DNA of 64,000 nucleotides from Micromonospora sp. RHAY321 (lineage in GTDB: Bacteria; Actinomycetota; Actinomycetes; Mycobacteriales; Micromonosporaceae), in assembly GCF_023896955.1 (NCBI RefSeq), contig NZ_JAMHIW010000009.1, positions 1-64,000 of the forward strand, in the 5' to 3' direction. Position numbers and translations under genes: made by a program. The notes beneath the pieces were generated by a model. That model was given only the letters and a program-made list of their open reading frames with translations. It was not told the origin of the DNA and did no database searches. Positions 1-8,549 of the stretch are shown here, piece by piece (positions within the stretch are counted from its first letter, which is position 1; every line of letters begins with the position of its first letter).

Positions 1-1
1 C

Positions 2-1309
2 GTCAACGCCGGCGGCCGACTCGTCGTCACCGCCACCCGCGTCGGCGGAGACACCCAGCTCGCCCAGATGGCCAAGCTCGTCGAGCAGGCCCAAACCGGC
101 AAGGCAGCCGTGCAGCGCCTCGCCGACCGGATCTCCGGCGTATTCGTGCCGATTGTCATCGCGCTCGCCGTGGGCACCCTCGGATTCTGGATCGGCAACG
201 ACGGTGGCGTCACCGCCGCGTTCACCGCCGCCGTGGCGGTACTGATCATCGCCTGCCCCTGCGCGCTCGGCCTGGCCACCCCGACTGCGCTGCTCGTCGG
301 CACGGGCCGGGGCGCCCAACTCGGCATCCTCATCAAGGGACCGGAGATGCTGGAATCGACCCGGCGGGTGGACACCGTGGTGCTGGACAAGACCGGCACG
401 GTCACCACCGGGAAGATGACCCTGGTCGACGTGGTCCCCGCCGACGGGCAGGACGCTGACGAACTACTGCGCCTCGCTGGCGCGCTGGAGGCCGCAAGCG
501 AGCACCCGATCGCCCAGGCGGTCGCCGCTGGCGCCGCCAAGGCCGGCGCGCTAGCGCCGGTGGAAGGCTTCGCCAACGCCGAAGGGCTCGGCGTGAGTGG
601 CGCCGTTGACGGTCGCGAGGTACTGGTCGGTCGGCTTCGGCTGCTGCGCGAGCGCGGCCTGGACGTACCGCCCGAGGTCGAGCAGGCCGCGGCCGACGCG
701 CAGACGGCAGGTCACACAGCGGTTCTGGCAGGCTGGGGTGGTCGGGCCCGAGGGGTGCTGGTGGTCGCCGATGTGGTCCGGCCAACCAGTCGAGCCGCGA
801 TCGGCCAGCTCCGGTCACTGGGGCTGACCCCGGTGCTGCTCACCGGCGACAACACCGCCGTCGCCCGAACCGTCGCGGCGGAGGTCGGCATCGATGAGGT
901 GATCGCTGAGGTCATGCCGGCTGACAAGGTCGACGTGGTCAAGCGGCTGCAAGCCGACGGCAAGGTTGTCGCGATGGTCGGTGACGGAGTCAATGACGCC
1001 GCCGCGCTGGCCCAGGCCGATCTGGGACTGGCCATGGGCACCGGCACCGACGTGGCGATCGAGGCATCGGATCTGACCCTGGTCCGCGGTGACCTGACGG
1101 CCGCCGTGGACGCCATCCGGCTCTCCCGCCGAACCCTGCGCATCATCAAGAGCAACCTGTTCTGGGCCTTCGCCTACAACGTGGCCGCTCTGCCGCTGGC
1201 CGCGGCCGGTCTGCTCAACCCGATGATCGCTGGCGCGGCGATGGCCTTCTCGTCGGTGTTCGTGGTGGCCAACAGCCTCCGGCTGCGCCGCTTCCAACCC
1301 GTCAGCTAG
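2..1309 (+). CDS. copA: Copper-translocating P1B-type ATPase, C-terminal part (5' end outside window)
   Basis: Pumps Cu(I) out of the cytoplasm using ATP. The reading frame is open from the first base of the window, so the N-terminal metal-binding domain and first TM helices are missing here. Visible in order: the CPC transmembrane metal site (CPCALGLATPTA), the phosphorylated Asp in DKTGTVTTG, the SEHP motif of the nucleotide domain, the TGDN motif, the MVGDGVNDAAAL hinge and two C-terminal TM helices. CPC plus SEHP is typical of copper/silver P1B ATPases. A copper chaperone with a CsoR-like operator (5.9-6.2 kb) and a DUF305 protein nearby support copper as the ion. A strong hairpin follows the gene. 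Confidence 0.93.
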   Translation, partial: VNAGGRLVVTATRVGGDTQLAQMAKLVEQAQTGKAAVQRLADRISGVFVPIVIALAVGTLGFWIGNDGGVTAAFTAAVAVLIIACPCALGLATPTALLVGTGRGAQLGILIKGPEMLESTRRVDTVVLDKTGTVTTGKMTLVDVVPADGQDADELLRLAGALEAASEHPIAQAVAAGAAKAGALAPVEGFANAEGLGVSGAVDGREVLVGRLRLLRERGLDVPPEVEQAAADAQTAGHTAVLAGWGGRARGVLVVADVVRPTSRAAIGQLRSLGLTPVLLTGDNTAVARTVAAEVGIDEVIAEVMPADKVDVVKRLQADGKVVAMVGDGVNDAAALAQADLGLAMGTGTDVAIEASDLTLVRGDLTAAVDAIRLSRRTLRIIKSNLFWAFAYNVAALPLAAAGLLNPMIAGAAMAFSSVFVVANSLRLRRFQPVS

Positions 1310-1452
1310 GACATCGCACATGAGGCGCAGCTGCTTGGCACTGTGCCCGAGATCAGCAGGTCGAGCTGCCCCAGGACCAGGGCGGCGTCGGCCCGACCGA
1401 TCCTGGCGTCCCAGGAGCCACGACCCGGACCCGCTCCGTTGGTGACCGGAAC

Positions 1453-1497
1453 ACGGATACGGCCGATGTGGCAACACGCCACATCGGCCGTATCCGT
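1453..1497. terminator. Bidirectional terminator between convergent copA and DUF305 genes
   Basis: Perfect 20-bp inverted repeat (1453-1472 and 1478-1497) with a 5-nt loop AACAC. It lies between two convergent genes and has no T-run, as is common in actinobacteria. Confidence 0.8.
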
Positions 1498-1595
1498 ACC
1501 CGGGGTGGGTCGCCACTCGAAGCGGGCCTTCCCGCCGTGTGCGCCCGAGAAGGACGATCTCTGTTCAGCTCATCCAATCAGGGCGCCGGCGGCAC

Positions 1596-2162
1596 CTACC
1601 GGAGCTGATCGCGCAGATTGTTCATCTCGGACACGTCCTGCAGCTGCTCATCATGGATCTTCTTTGCCAGCTCCGCCGCCTGGCCGGTACCGGTGGCCGA
1701 CTCCATGTCCGCCATCATGATCGCCGACATGTGGTGACTGCTGAACATGTCCAGCCACGCGAGGTCGAACTCGCGGCCGGACAGCGACTGCAGTTGGCTC
1801 ATCTCCTGTTCATTGAACCGTGACAGCGGCGGCTCCGGCGGCTGCGCGCTCATGTTGGCACCCTGGGCGACCTGCCGAAGCTGGGGGAGTTCGGCCTGCT
1901 GATTCCGCTGGGAGCGTTCGGCGACCGCCTTCACTCCCGGAGTTGATGCCTTATCTATCGCCAGCTGCGCGAGTTCGATGCCCTCTTCGTGGTGGGACAC
2001 CATCATGGCGGCGAACATGGCCGATCCGTGGGTTGATCCTGATGGCGACGGGCTAGCCGGACTGGGCGCCGCGAAGGCTGCCACGTTGCCACTGCCGCCG
2101 ACCGCGATGGCCAGTGCGATCAACGCGCCTGCTCCGATGACCCGGAAACGTCGTCTGCTCAT
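1596..2162 (-). CDS. DUF305-family secreted protein
   Basis: 188-aa exported protein. The ATG at 2162 is chosen because GGAGG lies 7 nt upstream and a basic-hydrophobic signal peptide (MSRRRFRVIGAGALIALAI) follows directly; the frame stays open upstream but looks non-coding. The mature part carries two HH-containing segments, MVSHHEEGIELAQLA and MFSSHHMSAIMMADME, the hallmark of the DUF305 ferritin-like fold. His and Met richness and the copper-gene context suggest periplasmic copper binding, which is inference. It is convergent with copA and shares its terminator. Confidence 0.85.
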   Translation of the reverse strand: MSRRRFRVIGAGALIALAIAVGGSGNVAAFAAPSPASPSPSGSTHGSAMFAAMMVSHHEEGIELAQLAIDKASTPGVKAVAERSQRNQQAELPQLRQVAQGANMSAQPPEPPLSRFNEQEMSQLQSLSGREFDLAWLDMFSSHHMSAIMMADMESATGTGQAAELAKKIHDEQLQDVSEMNNLRDQLR

Positions 2163-2503
2163 GTCGTGCCTCCACACTGACCCCGAAGGGCCTTGATGAG
2201 GATCCGATAGCGCGAGCGGTGGCCACGCACATCGGCGAAATCTGGGCGGCAGCGCATACCCCTGCAGCCGCTGCACTAACGCCGACCTCTCCGCCGGCCA
2301 GCGTCGGGCAGGGGTCACCTTGGCCGCAGGTCTCCATCGGAGCTGAACAAGCCCTGGCGACGCTCGCCGGAAAGCAATCAACGCTCGCGACGCGTGCTCG
2401 CCGCAGCTGTGATCCTGTGCCGTCCAGCAGCCGTCCTGATGCTCAGCCCGCGTGCCGCGCCGTTGACGCCGTGTGGACCGGCTTGGAGGATGCCCGCCTT
2501 CGC
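2163..2503. other. Intergenic region, DUF305 to NlpC/P60
   Basis: No convincing coding frame. It holds the GGAGG site and presumably the promoter of the DUF305 gene, and the 3' flank of the endopeptidase gene. No hairpin stands out. Confidence 0.5.
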
Positions 2504-3472
2504 TCAGGGTCGACGCGCACCCATGTACGGCATGGTGTCCAGACGCGCCATCTTCACCGGCACCCCGGCACGAGAGGCGTGGACGATAAGACCATTGCCC
2601 ACGTACATGCCGACGTGATGCAGGTCGCTGTAGAAGAAGACCAGGTCGCCGGAGCGCAGGTCGGCCCGGGCGACAGGGGTTCCCTGGCGCCACTGGGCAC
2701 CGGTGAAGTGGGTCAGCGACACTCCTGCTGCCTTCCACGCGTACTGCGTCAGCCCGGAGCAGTCAAAGGAGTCCGGCCCATCTGAACCCCACACATACGG
2801 CTTGCCGATCTGGGCGCACGCCACCTTCACCGCTGTCCCGGCGGCACCGCCGGGGTTGACCGCTGGGCAGGAGCCAATCCGCAGCGACGCCGTCGACGCG
2901 CTTGATCCGCCGCCGCTCCGCGACCGCAAAGTCTCGAGCCGGTCGACTTCGGCCTGGATCACCTTGCGGCGTCCTGCGAGTTCGGCGTCCAGCCGCTTCT
3001 GCTTCGCGACCAGCGCTTCGACGCTCGCGCGCTGACGCATCAGGTCGTCGCGGGCTGCCACCACCCCGGCGATTGCCCGGTTGTTGGACCGCGAGACGTA
3101 GTCGAGCATCGCTAACCGATCCGACATCGACTGCGGGTCGCCCGTCGCCAGGACGGCGTTGATGTAGGAGGCAGGGCCCAGCCGATACTGCCGCGCCGCC
3201 AACCCGTTCACCTGCCCCTGAGACAGTTCAACCCGTAGTTGCAGGGGCGCGATCTTCTTCTGCAGCGCCGCGGACTTGGCTTTGTTGGACTGCAGCTCCG
3301 CATGGATCCCGTTGTACTGCTCGATGACCGGTTCGAGTTTCTCCCACGCCGCATCGAGCTGCCGCTCAATCTCCGCCGCTGACGGCTCGGCTCTCGCTGG
3401 CACCGCGACGCTCACCCCGCCTGCCACGCTGATCAACGCGACCATGACCGCACCGACCAGCAGGCGGTTCAT
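2504..3472 (-). CDS. NlpC/P60 (C40) peptidoglycan endopeptidase
   Basis: 322-aa secreted cell-wall hydrolase of the RipA/RipB type, expected to cut the peptide stem of peptidoglycan. ATG 3472 has GGTGAGG upstream and begins a signal peptide (MNRLLVGAVMVALISVAGG). Residues about 35-190 form a long alpha-helical coiled coil, and the C-terminal ~120 residues are the NlpC/P60 domain. The catalytic Cys is in DSFDCSGLTQYAW, the His in HHVGMYVG, and the third polar residue is in the HASRAG segment. The upstream gap contains an inverted repeat at 3623-3652 that could be an operator. Confidence 0.9.
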   Translation of the reverse strand: MNRLLVGAVMVALISVAGGVSVAVPARAEPSAAEIERQLDAAWEKLEPVIEQYNGIHAELQSNKAKSAALQKKIAPLQLRVELSQGQVNGLAARQYRLGPASYINAVLATGDPQSMSDRLAMLDYVSRSNNRAIAGVVAARDDLMRQRASVEALVAKQKRLDAELAGRRKVIQAEVDRLETLRSRSGGGSSASTASLRIGSCPAVNPGGAAGTAVKVACAQIGKPYVWGSDGPDSFDCSGLTQYAWKAAGVSLTHFTGAQWRQGTPVARADLRSGDLVFFYSDLHHVGMYVGNGLIVHASRAGVPVKMARLDTMPYMGARRP

Positions 3473-3622
3473 GCGTGACCTCACCACTGCACACCCTCTC
3501 GGCCGAGCGGATTCGGCTGACACGTCGTCGGGCACGTTGAGCGGCCATCCCCACACGGCGGTATTTCCACGCCTGAAGTGCGGGCCGGCCGATCACACCG
3601 GAGGTTACACAGGCACCGTCGA

Positions 3623-3652
3623 GCCGTCTACTACCGGCTGTTAGTAGTCGGC
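3623..3652. promoter_or_regulatory. Inverted repeat, candidate operator upstream of the endopeptidase
   Basis: Two 11-bp arms (GCCGTCTACTA and TAGTAGTCGGC) with one mismatch and an 8-bp spacer, 150 bp upstream of the NlpC/P60 start. The CTACTA/TAGTAG half-sites resemble BlaI/CopY-type operators, but no such regulator is in the window. Confidence 0.4.
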
Positions 3653-3887
3653 GGAAGCGGGTAGGCATGGGGGCCAGCGGCTGACGTGAAAGCGAGGACC
3701 CAGTGATATCGACGCGTCGAGCATCGACGGCGAACTCACCCACGTTGATCCGGATCAGCTATCCGTCGAATGACGTGCGCACCTACCGCGGGCTGGCACG
3801 CCAGGCGCGAGGCTAGGCGCCTAGTGATGACACCGCGACACGATGCTCGACTGGCTGAGCGGCACTGCGACGCCGACGCAAGGGTGG

Positions 3888-4403
3888 TCATGGATGCGCC
3901 TTGCGGTGTCCGTAGCTGGTGAGCCCTCGGGGCTTGACCACGGACAGGACCAATGCCGTGAGCAGGAGGGCCACTGCTGCGCCGGCGTGCAAGACGGGGG
4001 AGGGGCTGCGCATAAGATTGAGATCTGCTGGGCTGGTCGCGTTGCGGGCTAGCGTCGCCAGATACCCCAGGGTCTGCATGTACAGCAGGAGCACGCCGAC
4101 CGCGACAAGGTTCATCGCCAGCTTTGTGAGGACCCAATAGTGCCGGAACAACCCCCACCTGCTGCCCAGGGACTGGACGAGGCCGGTAAGCAAGGACGCG
4201 AGGCTCAACGGGATGAGGGCGTACCAGCCGACGACCTCGAGAACAAGGTAGGCCCCGCGCGTCATCGCAGCGTCACTAGCGAGCCACCCCGCCATGGCGA
4301 GAACCAAAGACGTCACAACCGCGCCTAGCCAGCCGACTGAACACCCGATGTGCATCACCAATGCGACCTTGCGACCACGCGGACTCAAGCGCACGACCGG
4401 CAC
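3888..4403 (-). CDS. Four-TM integral membrane protein (DUF2269-like)
   Basis: 171 aa with four predicted TM helices: about 13-37, 53-75, 88-108 and 135-155. The pattern of conserved W, G and H residues (MHIGCSVGWLGA, VVGWYALIPLSL) matches the small actinobacterial DUF2269-like membrane proteins of unknown function. The start used is GTG 4403, which overlaps the 3' end of the preceding gene by 19 nt and implies translational coupling. No catalytic motif is seen. Confidence 0.65.
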   Translation of the reverse strand: MPVVRLSPRGRKVALVMHIGCSVGWLGAVVTSLVLAMAGWLASDAAMTRGAYLVLEVVGWYALIPLSLASLLTGLVQSLGSRWGLFRHYWVLTKLAMNLVAVGVLLLYMQTLGYLATLARNATSPADLNLMRSPSPVLHAGAAVALLLTALVLSVVKPRGLTSYGHRKAHP

Positions 4404-4663
4404 GCCCCGCGCCCGCTGTCCACGCCCAGGGTCACAACCGGAGAGGCGCCGACAGCGGCGGCCGCACCGTGCATGTGCCGGCCGGGCCCGTGGCCGGCGA
4501 GCAGCATCGCGATCACCAGCAACAGCAGTGCTGCCCCGACCACCGCCAGCACCTTGAACCAGCGCGGGGCCCGACCAGTCGCCGTCGCGCGAGCATCGGC
4601 CGAGGCCTTCACCGGACGAGTGGTCGAACTCTGACCGTCGCTGTTCACCGTTTGATCATCCAT
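4385..4663 (-). CDS. Small single-TM membrane protein
   Basis: 92 aa. ATG 4663 has AGAGG about 10 nt upstream. The N-terminal 45 residues are polar, followed by one TM helix (WFKVLAVVGAALLLLVIAML) and a short tail with GHGPGRHMHG. The His/Met-rich tail is suggestive in this copper neighbourhood, but no function can be assigned. It is divergent from the TetR gene at 4761 and forms an operon with the downstream four-TM protein. Confidence 0.55.
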   Translation of the reverse strand: MDDQTVNSDGQSSTTRPVKASADARATATGRAPRWFKVLAVVGAALLLLVIAMLLAGHGPGRHMHGAAAAVGASPVVTLGVDSGRGACRSCA

Positions 4664-4700
4664 GGAGCATCTGCCTCTCAAGCGCCTATCGGTTTTTCGA

Positions 4701-4760
4701 GACAGAGTGTCGCACCTTGAGTCATGGTGACGCCAGGGGGCCACCACGTATGATTTCTTC
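4701..4760 (+). promoter_or_regulatory. Divergent promoter/operator; leaderless TetR start
   Basis: A TATGAT -10 box at 4749-4754 lies 6 nt before the GTG at 4761, with GTGACG 16 bp further upstream, so the TetR mRNA is probably leaderless. The imperfect palindrome GACA-GAG-TGTC (4701-4711) is a candidate TetR operator between the divergent genes. Confidence 0.45.
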
Positions 4761-5324
4761 GTGCCCAGGCTCTGGACGACCACGATCGAGGAACACCGCC
4801 GGACCGTGCAGGCCGCCGTCCTCGACGCGACCGCCGACCTCGTAGCACAGCACGGACTGACGTCGGTGACGATGTCGCAGATCGCCAAAGCCACCGGGAT
4901 CGGGCGGGCGACGCTCTACAAGTACTTCCCCGACGTCGAAGCCATCATGATCACGTGGCATGAACGGCAGATCGGGCACCATCTCGACCACCTCGCCGCC
5001 ATCGGATCGAAGGATGGCGGCCCGGAGCAACGGCTCCACGCCGTGCTGAATGCCTACGCGGCCATCCAGCATGGGCACCGCGGCCATCCGCTCGCGTCGC
5101 TGCTGCATCGAGGCCCTCATCTGCTCCAGGCACGTCGCCAACTGCGCGACTTCTTCGCCGAACTGCTGTCCGAGGCCGCGGCAGACGGACACGTCCGCGA
5201 CGACATCGCGCCGAGCGAACTCGCGGACTACTGCCTGCATGCCCTAGACGCCGCGACCGAGCTATCGACCGAAGCCGCTGTCAACCGGCTTGTCGTCGTC
5301 ACGGTCGCAGGGCTACGCCCCTAG
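4761..5324 (+). CDS. TetR-family transcriptional regulator
   Basis: 187 aa. The N-terminal TetR HTH spans about residues 18-60: LDATADLVAQHGLTSVTMSQ, IAKATGIGRATLYKYFPD, with the classic recognition-helix end TLYKYF. The C-terminal ligand domain is all alpha-helical. The GTG start has no Shine-Dalgarno sequence but follows a -10 box directly (leaderless). It is divergent from the small membrane protein operon 4663-3888, its most likely target; the ligand is unknown. Confidence 0.88.
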   Translation: MPRLWTTTIEEHRRTVQAAVLDATADLVAQHGLTSVTMSQIAKATGIGRATLYKYFPDVEAIMITWHERQIGHHLDHLAAIGSKDGGPEQRLHAVLNAYAAIQHGHRGHPLASLLHRGPHLLQARRQLRDFFAELLSEAAADGHVRDDIAPSELADYCLHALDAATELSTEAAVNRLVVVTVAGLRP

Positions 5325-5429
5325 GATCTGCGTCGAAACCGGTCGAAGCCGAGGCGGTGGTGGATGGAGGCATGGCCGGCGACATGCCCCCGTTGCTGCC
5401 CGCGAGGCCGCCCGCCTGGCGTGTGACGC

Positions 5430-5764
5430 TTGGACGTCACGTTCGACTACGGTGCCTTTTTCTGTGGGCTTGGGGCGCGATCCCCGCTCATGGTGGCCGT
5501 TCCTGCCGCAGAGTCGTGGGCATGGCACGCCCGGAAGGACTGGGCCTCTCGGCACGCCTGGCCACCGGGCTGCGGGCGTGGTCGGACTGGAAGGCCCTAC
5601 ACAGCGAGTACGGCGGTGGTCGGGTCGCCACCGACGAGCAGTACCGGGAGTGGATCGGCCAAGGCCGGAAGCTGGCTCGGCGACTGTCGGAGGAGACCGG
5701 TGCGACGGTCGCCTACCCGGGGGATCGCGGCGAAGCCAATCCCGACTTCCCGCACTGCGGCTAG
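5430..5764 (+). pseudogene. Frameshifted small conserved hypothetical gene
   Basis: Two overlapping frames complement each other. Frame A starts at TTG 5430 with MDVTFDYGAFF; frame B continues as LWAWGAIPAHGG and later LSARLATGLRAWSDWKALH and EWIGQGRKLARRLSEE, ending at 5764. The switch falls at a run of five Ts (5457-5461), and one additional T would join the frames. The pattern of FDYGAFxLW, then RLxAW, then GRxLARxLxEE is typical of small uncharacterised actinobacterial proteins. It could be a true pseudogene, a slippage site or a sequencing error. Confidence 0.5.
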
Positions 5765-5869
5765 GCGGAGTCGGATACCGCCATTCGTTTGATAACGGCG
5801 GAGTGGAGCGTCGCCCTGGTAGTGCGCGGCCGTTTGTCGAACGGGTTAGCGACCGCACTTCAGCCCCCG

Positions 5870-5930
5870 GTCCAGGCCGGGCCGAGCTGTCCAGGTGGGA
5901 CAGCGGGGCGCAGAAAGGCCCGGCCTGGAC
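5870..5930. terminator. Nested hairpin terminator downstream of copZ
   Basis: Perfect 14-bp outer stem (5870-5883 with 5917-5930) enclosing a second 7-bp stem (5886-5892 with 5898-5904). It lies 13 nt beyond the copZ stop. Confidence 0.8.
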
Positions 5931-5943
5931 TTCCGCGCTTTCG

Positions 5944-6159
5944 TCAGGCGGGGACCGCCTCGTAACCGGCTTCCTGGATCGCCCTCACGATGATGGCGTC
6001 GTCGATGTTCACGTCTGACGTCACCGTCACCTGACCGGTGGCAGAGTCCGCCTCGACGCTGGCGATGCCCTCTACCGCACCGACTCCGGCCTTTACCTTG
6101 TTCGCGCAGCCGTTACAGGTCATTCCGTTGACCTTGTAGGTCTTGGCACCCACGACCAT
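5944..6159 (-). CDS. copZ: Copper chaperone, heavy-metal-associated (HMA) domain protein
   Basis: 71-aa single-domain HMA protein that binds Cu(I) and delivers it to the P1B ATPase. The metal-binding loop MTCNGC has Cys15 and Cys18, and the betaalphabetabetaalphabeta pattern fits the whole length. ATG 6159 follows AGGAGAAAGGG. Immediately upstream (6172-6188) is a CsoR-type operator, so copper induction is expected. It belongs functionally with the ATPase at the left edge although it is not in the same operon. Confidence 0.92.
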   Translation of the reverse strand: MVVGAKTYKVNGMTCNGCANKVKAGVGAVEGIASVEADSATGQVTVTSDVNIDDAIIVRAIQEAGYEAVPA

Positions 6160-6171
6160 CCCCTTTCTCCT

Positions 6172-6188
6172 ATACCCCTACAGGGTAT
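6172..6188 (-). promoter_or_regulatory. CsoR-like copper operator of copZ
   Basis: Palindrome ATACCC-CTACA-GGGTAT, the shape of CsoR/RicR operators, 13-29 nt upstream of the copZ start. No csoR gene is in the window. Confidence 0.7.
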
Positions 6189-6235
6189 GCACTTGCTCGG
6201 ACCCTACGTCACAGGAGTGGGACCGGACAACCCCA

Positions 6236-6250
6236 ACCCCCTACGGGTAT
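6236..6250. promoter_or_regulatory. Second, weaker CsoR-like site
   Basis: ACCC-CCTACGG-GTAT-like sequence 50 bp further upstream of copZ (A-rich left arm lost, GGGTAT right arm kept). It may be an auxiliary half-site. Confidence 0.35.
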
Positions 6251-6427
6251 TCACGCCTCCACGGCATGCTTCGTCGGCTCACACACCCCAGCCAGGTCCT
6301 GGCTCGGGTGCCTCAGAGCCTTCCGGCGCACACAACGGGGCCTGTCGCAGAGGCGTCCTGATGCGGCGATGTCGCTTGTCCGGCGGAGGCTGCTTGCCGG
6401 CCGGCGCAATCAGCGCCTGCCCTTGCC

Positions 6428-6470
6428 GAACGTGTCGCCGGTGGAGTCCCACCCGACCGGCGACACGTTC
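6428..6470. terminator. Terminator of the MFS gene
   Basis: Perfect 15-bp inverted repeat (6428-6442 with 6456-6470), 13-nt loop, starting 6 nt after the MFS stop codon. Confidence 0.8.
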
Positions 6471-6475
6471 AGGGG

Positions 6476-7867
6476 TCAGTTACTGGAGTGTGGTCTGGGC
6501 GTGATGATGAAGGCCAGGCCAGCGGCGGCGGCCGCGATGATGGCGCCGGTGGTGAAACCACGGGAGAACCCTTCAGTGCTGGTCCCGGCGATACTCGCCG
6601 CGGCCATGCTCGACACGACAGCGGCGCCGAGCGATGCCCCGAACTCGTGGAACGTGCTGACAATTCCAGACGCCAGCCCGGCCTCTCGTGGATCGATCTG
6701 CGCTAGAGCGGTGGCGGATGCGACGACGAAGACGGCCCCGGTGCCGGCGGCGGCAAGGCTGACGCCGGAAACCATGGCCACGGTCCCGCCCCATAGCGCG
6801 GGGATCACGAAGCCCGCCGCGGCGAGGAGAAGTCCCAGCACGGCGAGGGTGCGCGGGCCCGTACGACCAATGACGCGGCCCGCTGCGTTGGCTCCGAGCA
6901 TGGTCGCGAGCGCTACCGGGAGAAAGAGCAACCCGGTCTGCAGGGCGCCGTAGCCGCGGTAATCCTGAAGGTAAAACGACCCGAGGAAGAAGACAGTGAT
7001 CATCAGGGCAGTGGCCACCAGGATCAGCAGAGTCCCGGTCGCCACCGGTCGGCGCAGCAGCAGTCCCAAATCCATGAGCGGGCTCGCCGCGAGGCGCTGA
7101 CGGACAACGAAACCACCGTAGAGAACCACCGCCGCTGCAAGGAGCGCCGCGGTCGTCGGAGTACCCCAGCCCTGGTCTCCAGCCCTAATCAGGGCGTAGA
7201 TCAGAGCTCCGGTGGCAGCGGTCACCAGCGCCGCTCCCGGTACATCGAGCCGACCCGACGCGCCAGTGCTCTGCTGGGGCGGGAGTTGTACTCGCAGGAT
7301 GAGCAGCAGGACGAGTCCCACCGGGACGTTGATGAAGAACACCCACGGCCAGCCCGGTCCGGCGGTCAATAGGCCACCGAGAAGGACCCCCAGGGCTGCC
7401 CCGCTGCCACCCAGCGCAGACCAGATCCCGAGGGCCTTGTTGCGTTCGTCGCCCTCGAAAATCGTGACGACCAGAGAGAGCGCGGCGGGGGACAGGATCG
7501 CCGCAGCAACGCCTTGGGCGATGCGACCGCCCAGCAGCATGGGGCCGTTGGTTGCCAGTCCAGCGAGCAGGGACGCGGCCGTGAACAGAAGGAGCCCCAC
7601 GATGACAAGGCGTCGGGCTCCGAACAGGTCTGCGGCGCGGCCCCCGAGTAGCAGCAGGCCACCGAAGGCGAGGGTGTAGCCGCTCACCACCCAGGTGAGG
7701 GTTTCCCGCTCGAGGCCGAGGTCGGCACCCACGTGGGGAAGGGCGATCGCGACGACTGTGACATCCAGGATCAACATCAATTGGGCGACGCCGACGAGTC
7801 CCAGGATCTTCCAGCGGTGTGGGTTGGGTCCGCGTGTCGGACTCGTCGGGGCCATGGTTTCGGCCAT
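6476..7867 (-). CDS. MFS drug exporter, DHA2 (14-TM) family
   Basis: 463-aa proton-driven multidrug efflux permease of the EmrB/QacA type. About 14 TM helices are visible. The motif A loop after TM2 reads GGRAADLFGARRLVIVG, and the first helices carry ALPHVGADLG and ETLTWVVSGYTLAFGG, typical of DHA2 proteins. ATG 7867 has GGAGG at 10 nt. It is divergent from a TetR gene at 7962, and matching half-sites in the shared promoter suggest TetR represses both. The drug substrate is unknown. Confidence 0.9.
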   Translation of the reverse strand: MAETMAPTSPTRGPNPHRWKILGLVGVAQLMLILDVTVVAIALPHVGADLGLERETLTWVVSGYTLAFGGLLLLGGRAADLFGARRLVIVGLLLFTAASLLAGLATNGPMLLGGRIAQGVAAAILSPAALSLVVTIFEGDERNKALGIWSALGGSGAALGVLLGGLLTAGPGWPWVFFINVPVGLVLLLILRVQLPPQQSTGASGRLDVPGAALVTAATGALIYALIRAGDQGWGTPTTAALLAAAVVLYGGFVVRQRLAASPLMDLGLLLRRPVATGTLLILVATALMITVFFLGSFYLQDYRGYGALQTGLLFLPVALATMLGANAAGRVIGRTGPRTLAVLGLLLAAAGFVIPALWGGTVAMVSGVSLAAAGTGAVFVVASATALAQIDPREAGLASGIVSTFHEFGASLGAAVVSSMAAASIAGTSTEGFSRGFTTGAIIAAAAAGLAFIITPRPHSSN

Positions 7868-7888
7868 GACTATCCGCCTCCTTCAGGT

Positions 7889-7961
7889 AAGTTGAACAGT
7901 GCTGTTCGAGTTGCAGTGGGTACCATAACTCATACAGTGGTGTTCAACTTGGAGGAGTTGC
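7889..7961. promoter_or_regulatory. TetR/MFS divergent promoter with inverted operator half-sites
   Basis: AAGTTGAACA (7889-7898) and TGTTCAACTT (7941-7950) are exact reverse complements facing each other over 42 bp. The left one overlaps a second partial palindrome, GAACAG-TG-CTGTTC. GGAGG at 7951-7955 is the TetR ribosome site. Confidence 0.6.
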
Positions 7962-8549
7962 ATGTCCCACTCGGGAACCAGCCAGGCCCGCAGAGCCGAC
8001 GCTCGGCAGAACGTGGAGAAGATCCTGGACGCCGCGATCACCAGCCTCAGTCGAAACGCCGACGCGAGCGTGAGCGAGATCGCCCAGGCCGCAGGAGTGG
8101 GTCGAGTCACCCTCTACGGGCACTTCCCGACTCGGGACGCCCTCATCGAGGCTGCGCTGGTACGAGTCATATCCGAGGGGGAGGCGGTCCTGGCGAAGCT
8201 GGATCTCTCAGGCGACCCTCGACGGGCATTACGCGTCCTGATCGAATCAAGCTGGCTACTGATCGCCCGGGCGAGCGCCGTCCTTGCAGCGGCGCAGACG
8301 GCGCTCCCTCCCGGACGGGTACACCAACTTCACGCCGAACCGGCCCAGCGCGTCGACGAACTGATCCGTCGCGGCCAAGCCGAGGGAGCCTTTCGAGACG
8401 ACCATCCGGTGACCTGGCTGACCAGCGTCCTGCACCACTTGTTGAAGGGTGCGGCGGTGGACGTAGCCAACGGGCTCCTAGCGCAGGCGGACGCGCCACG
8501 TCTCATCGCCGAGACCGTCCTGGCCGCCTACACGCGTGCCGACACATAG
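7962..8549 (+). CDS. TetR-family regulator of the MFS exporter
   Basis: 195 aa. The TetR HTH spans residues about 15-60 (VEKILDAAITSLSR, VSEIAQAAGVGRVTLYGHFP), with recognition helix ending TLYGHF. The helical C-terminal domain resembles TetR_C SBD domains. ATG 7962 has GGAGGAG upstream. Divergent arrangement and inverted operator half-sites indicate that it represses the MFS gene and itself. Confidence 0.9.
   Translation: MSHSGTSQARRADARQNVEKILDAAITSLSRNADASVSEIAQAAGVGRVTLYGHFPTRDALIEAALVRVISEGEAVLAKLDLSGDPRRALRVLIESSWLLIARASAVLAAAQTALPPGRVHQLHAEPAQRVDELIRRGQAEGAFRDDHPVTWLTSVLHHLLKGAAVDVANGLLAQADAPRLIAETVLAAYTRADT

Noticed and set aside
4140..4634. Plus-strand small frames over the membrane-protein pair
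   Set aside because: Antisense to TM-containing proteins, Pro/Arg/Ala-rich, no ribosome sites.
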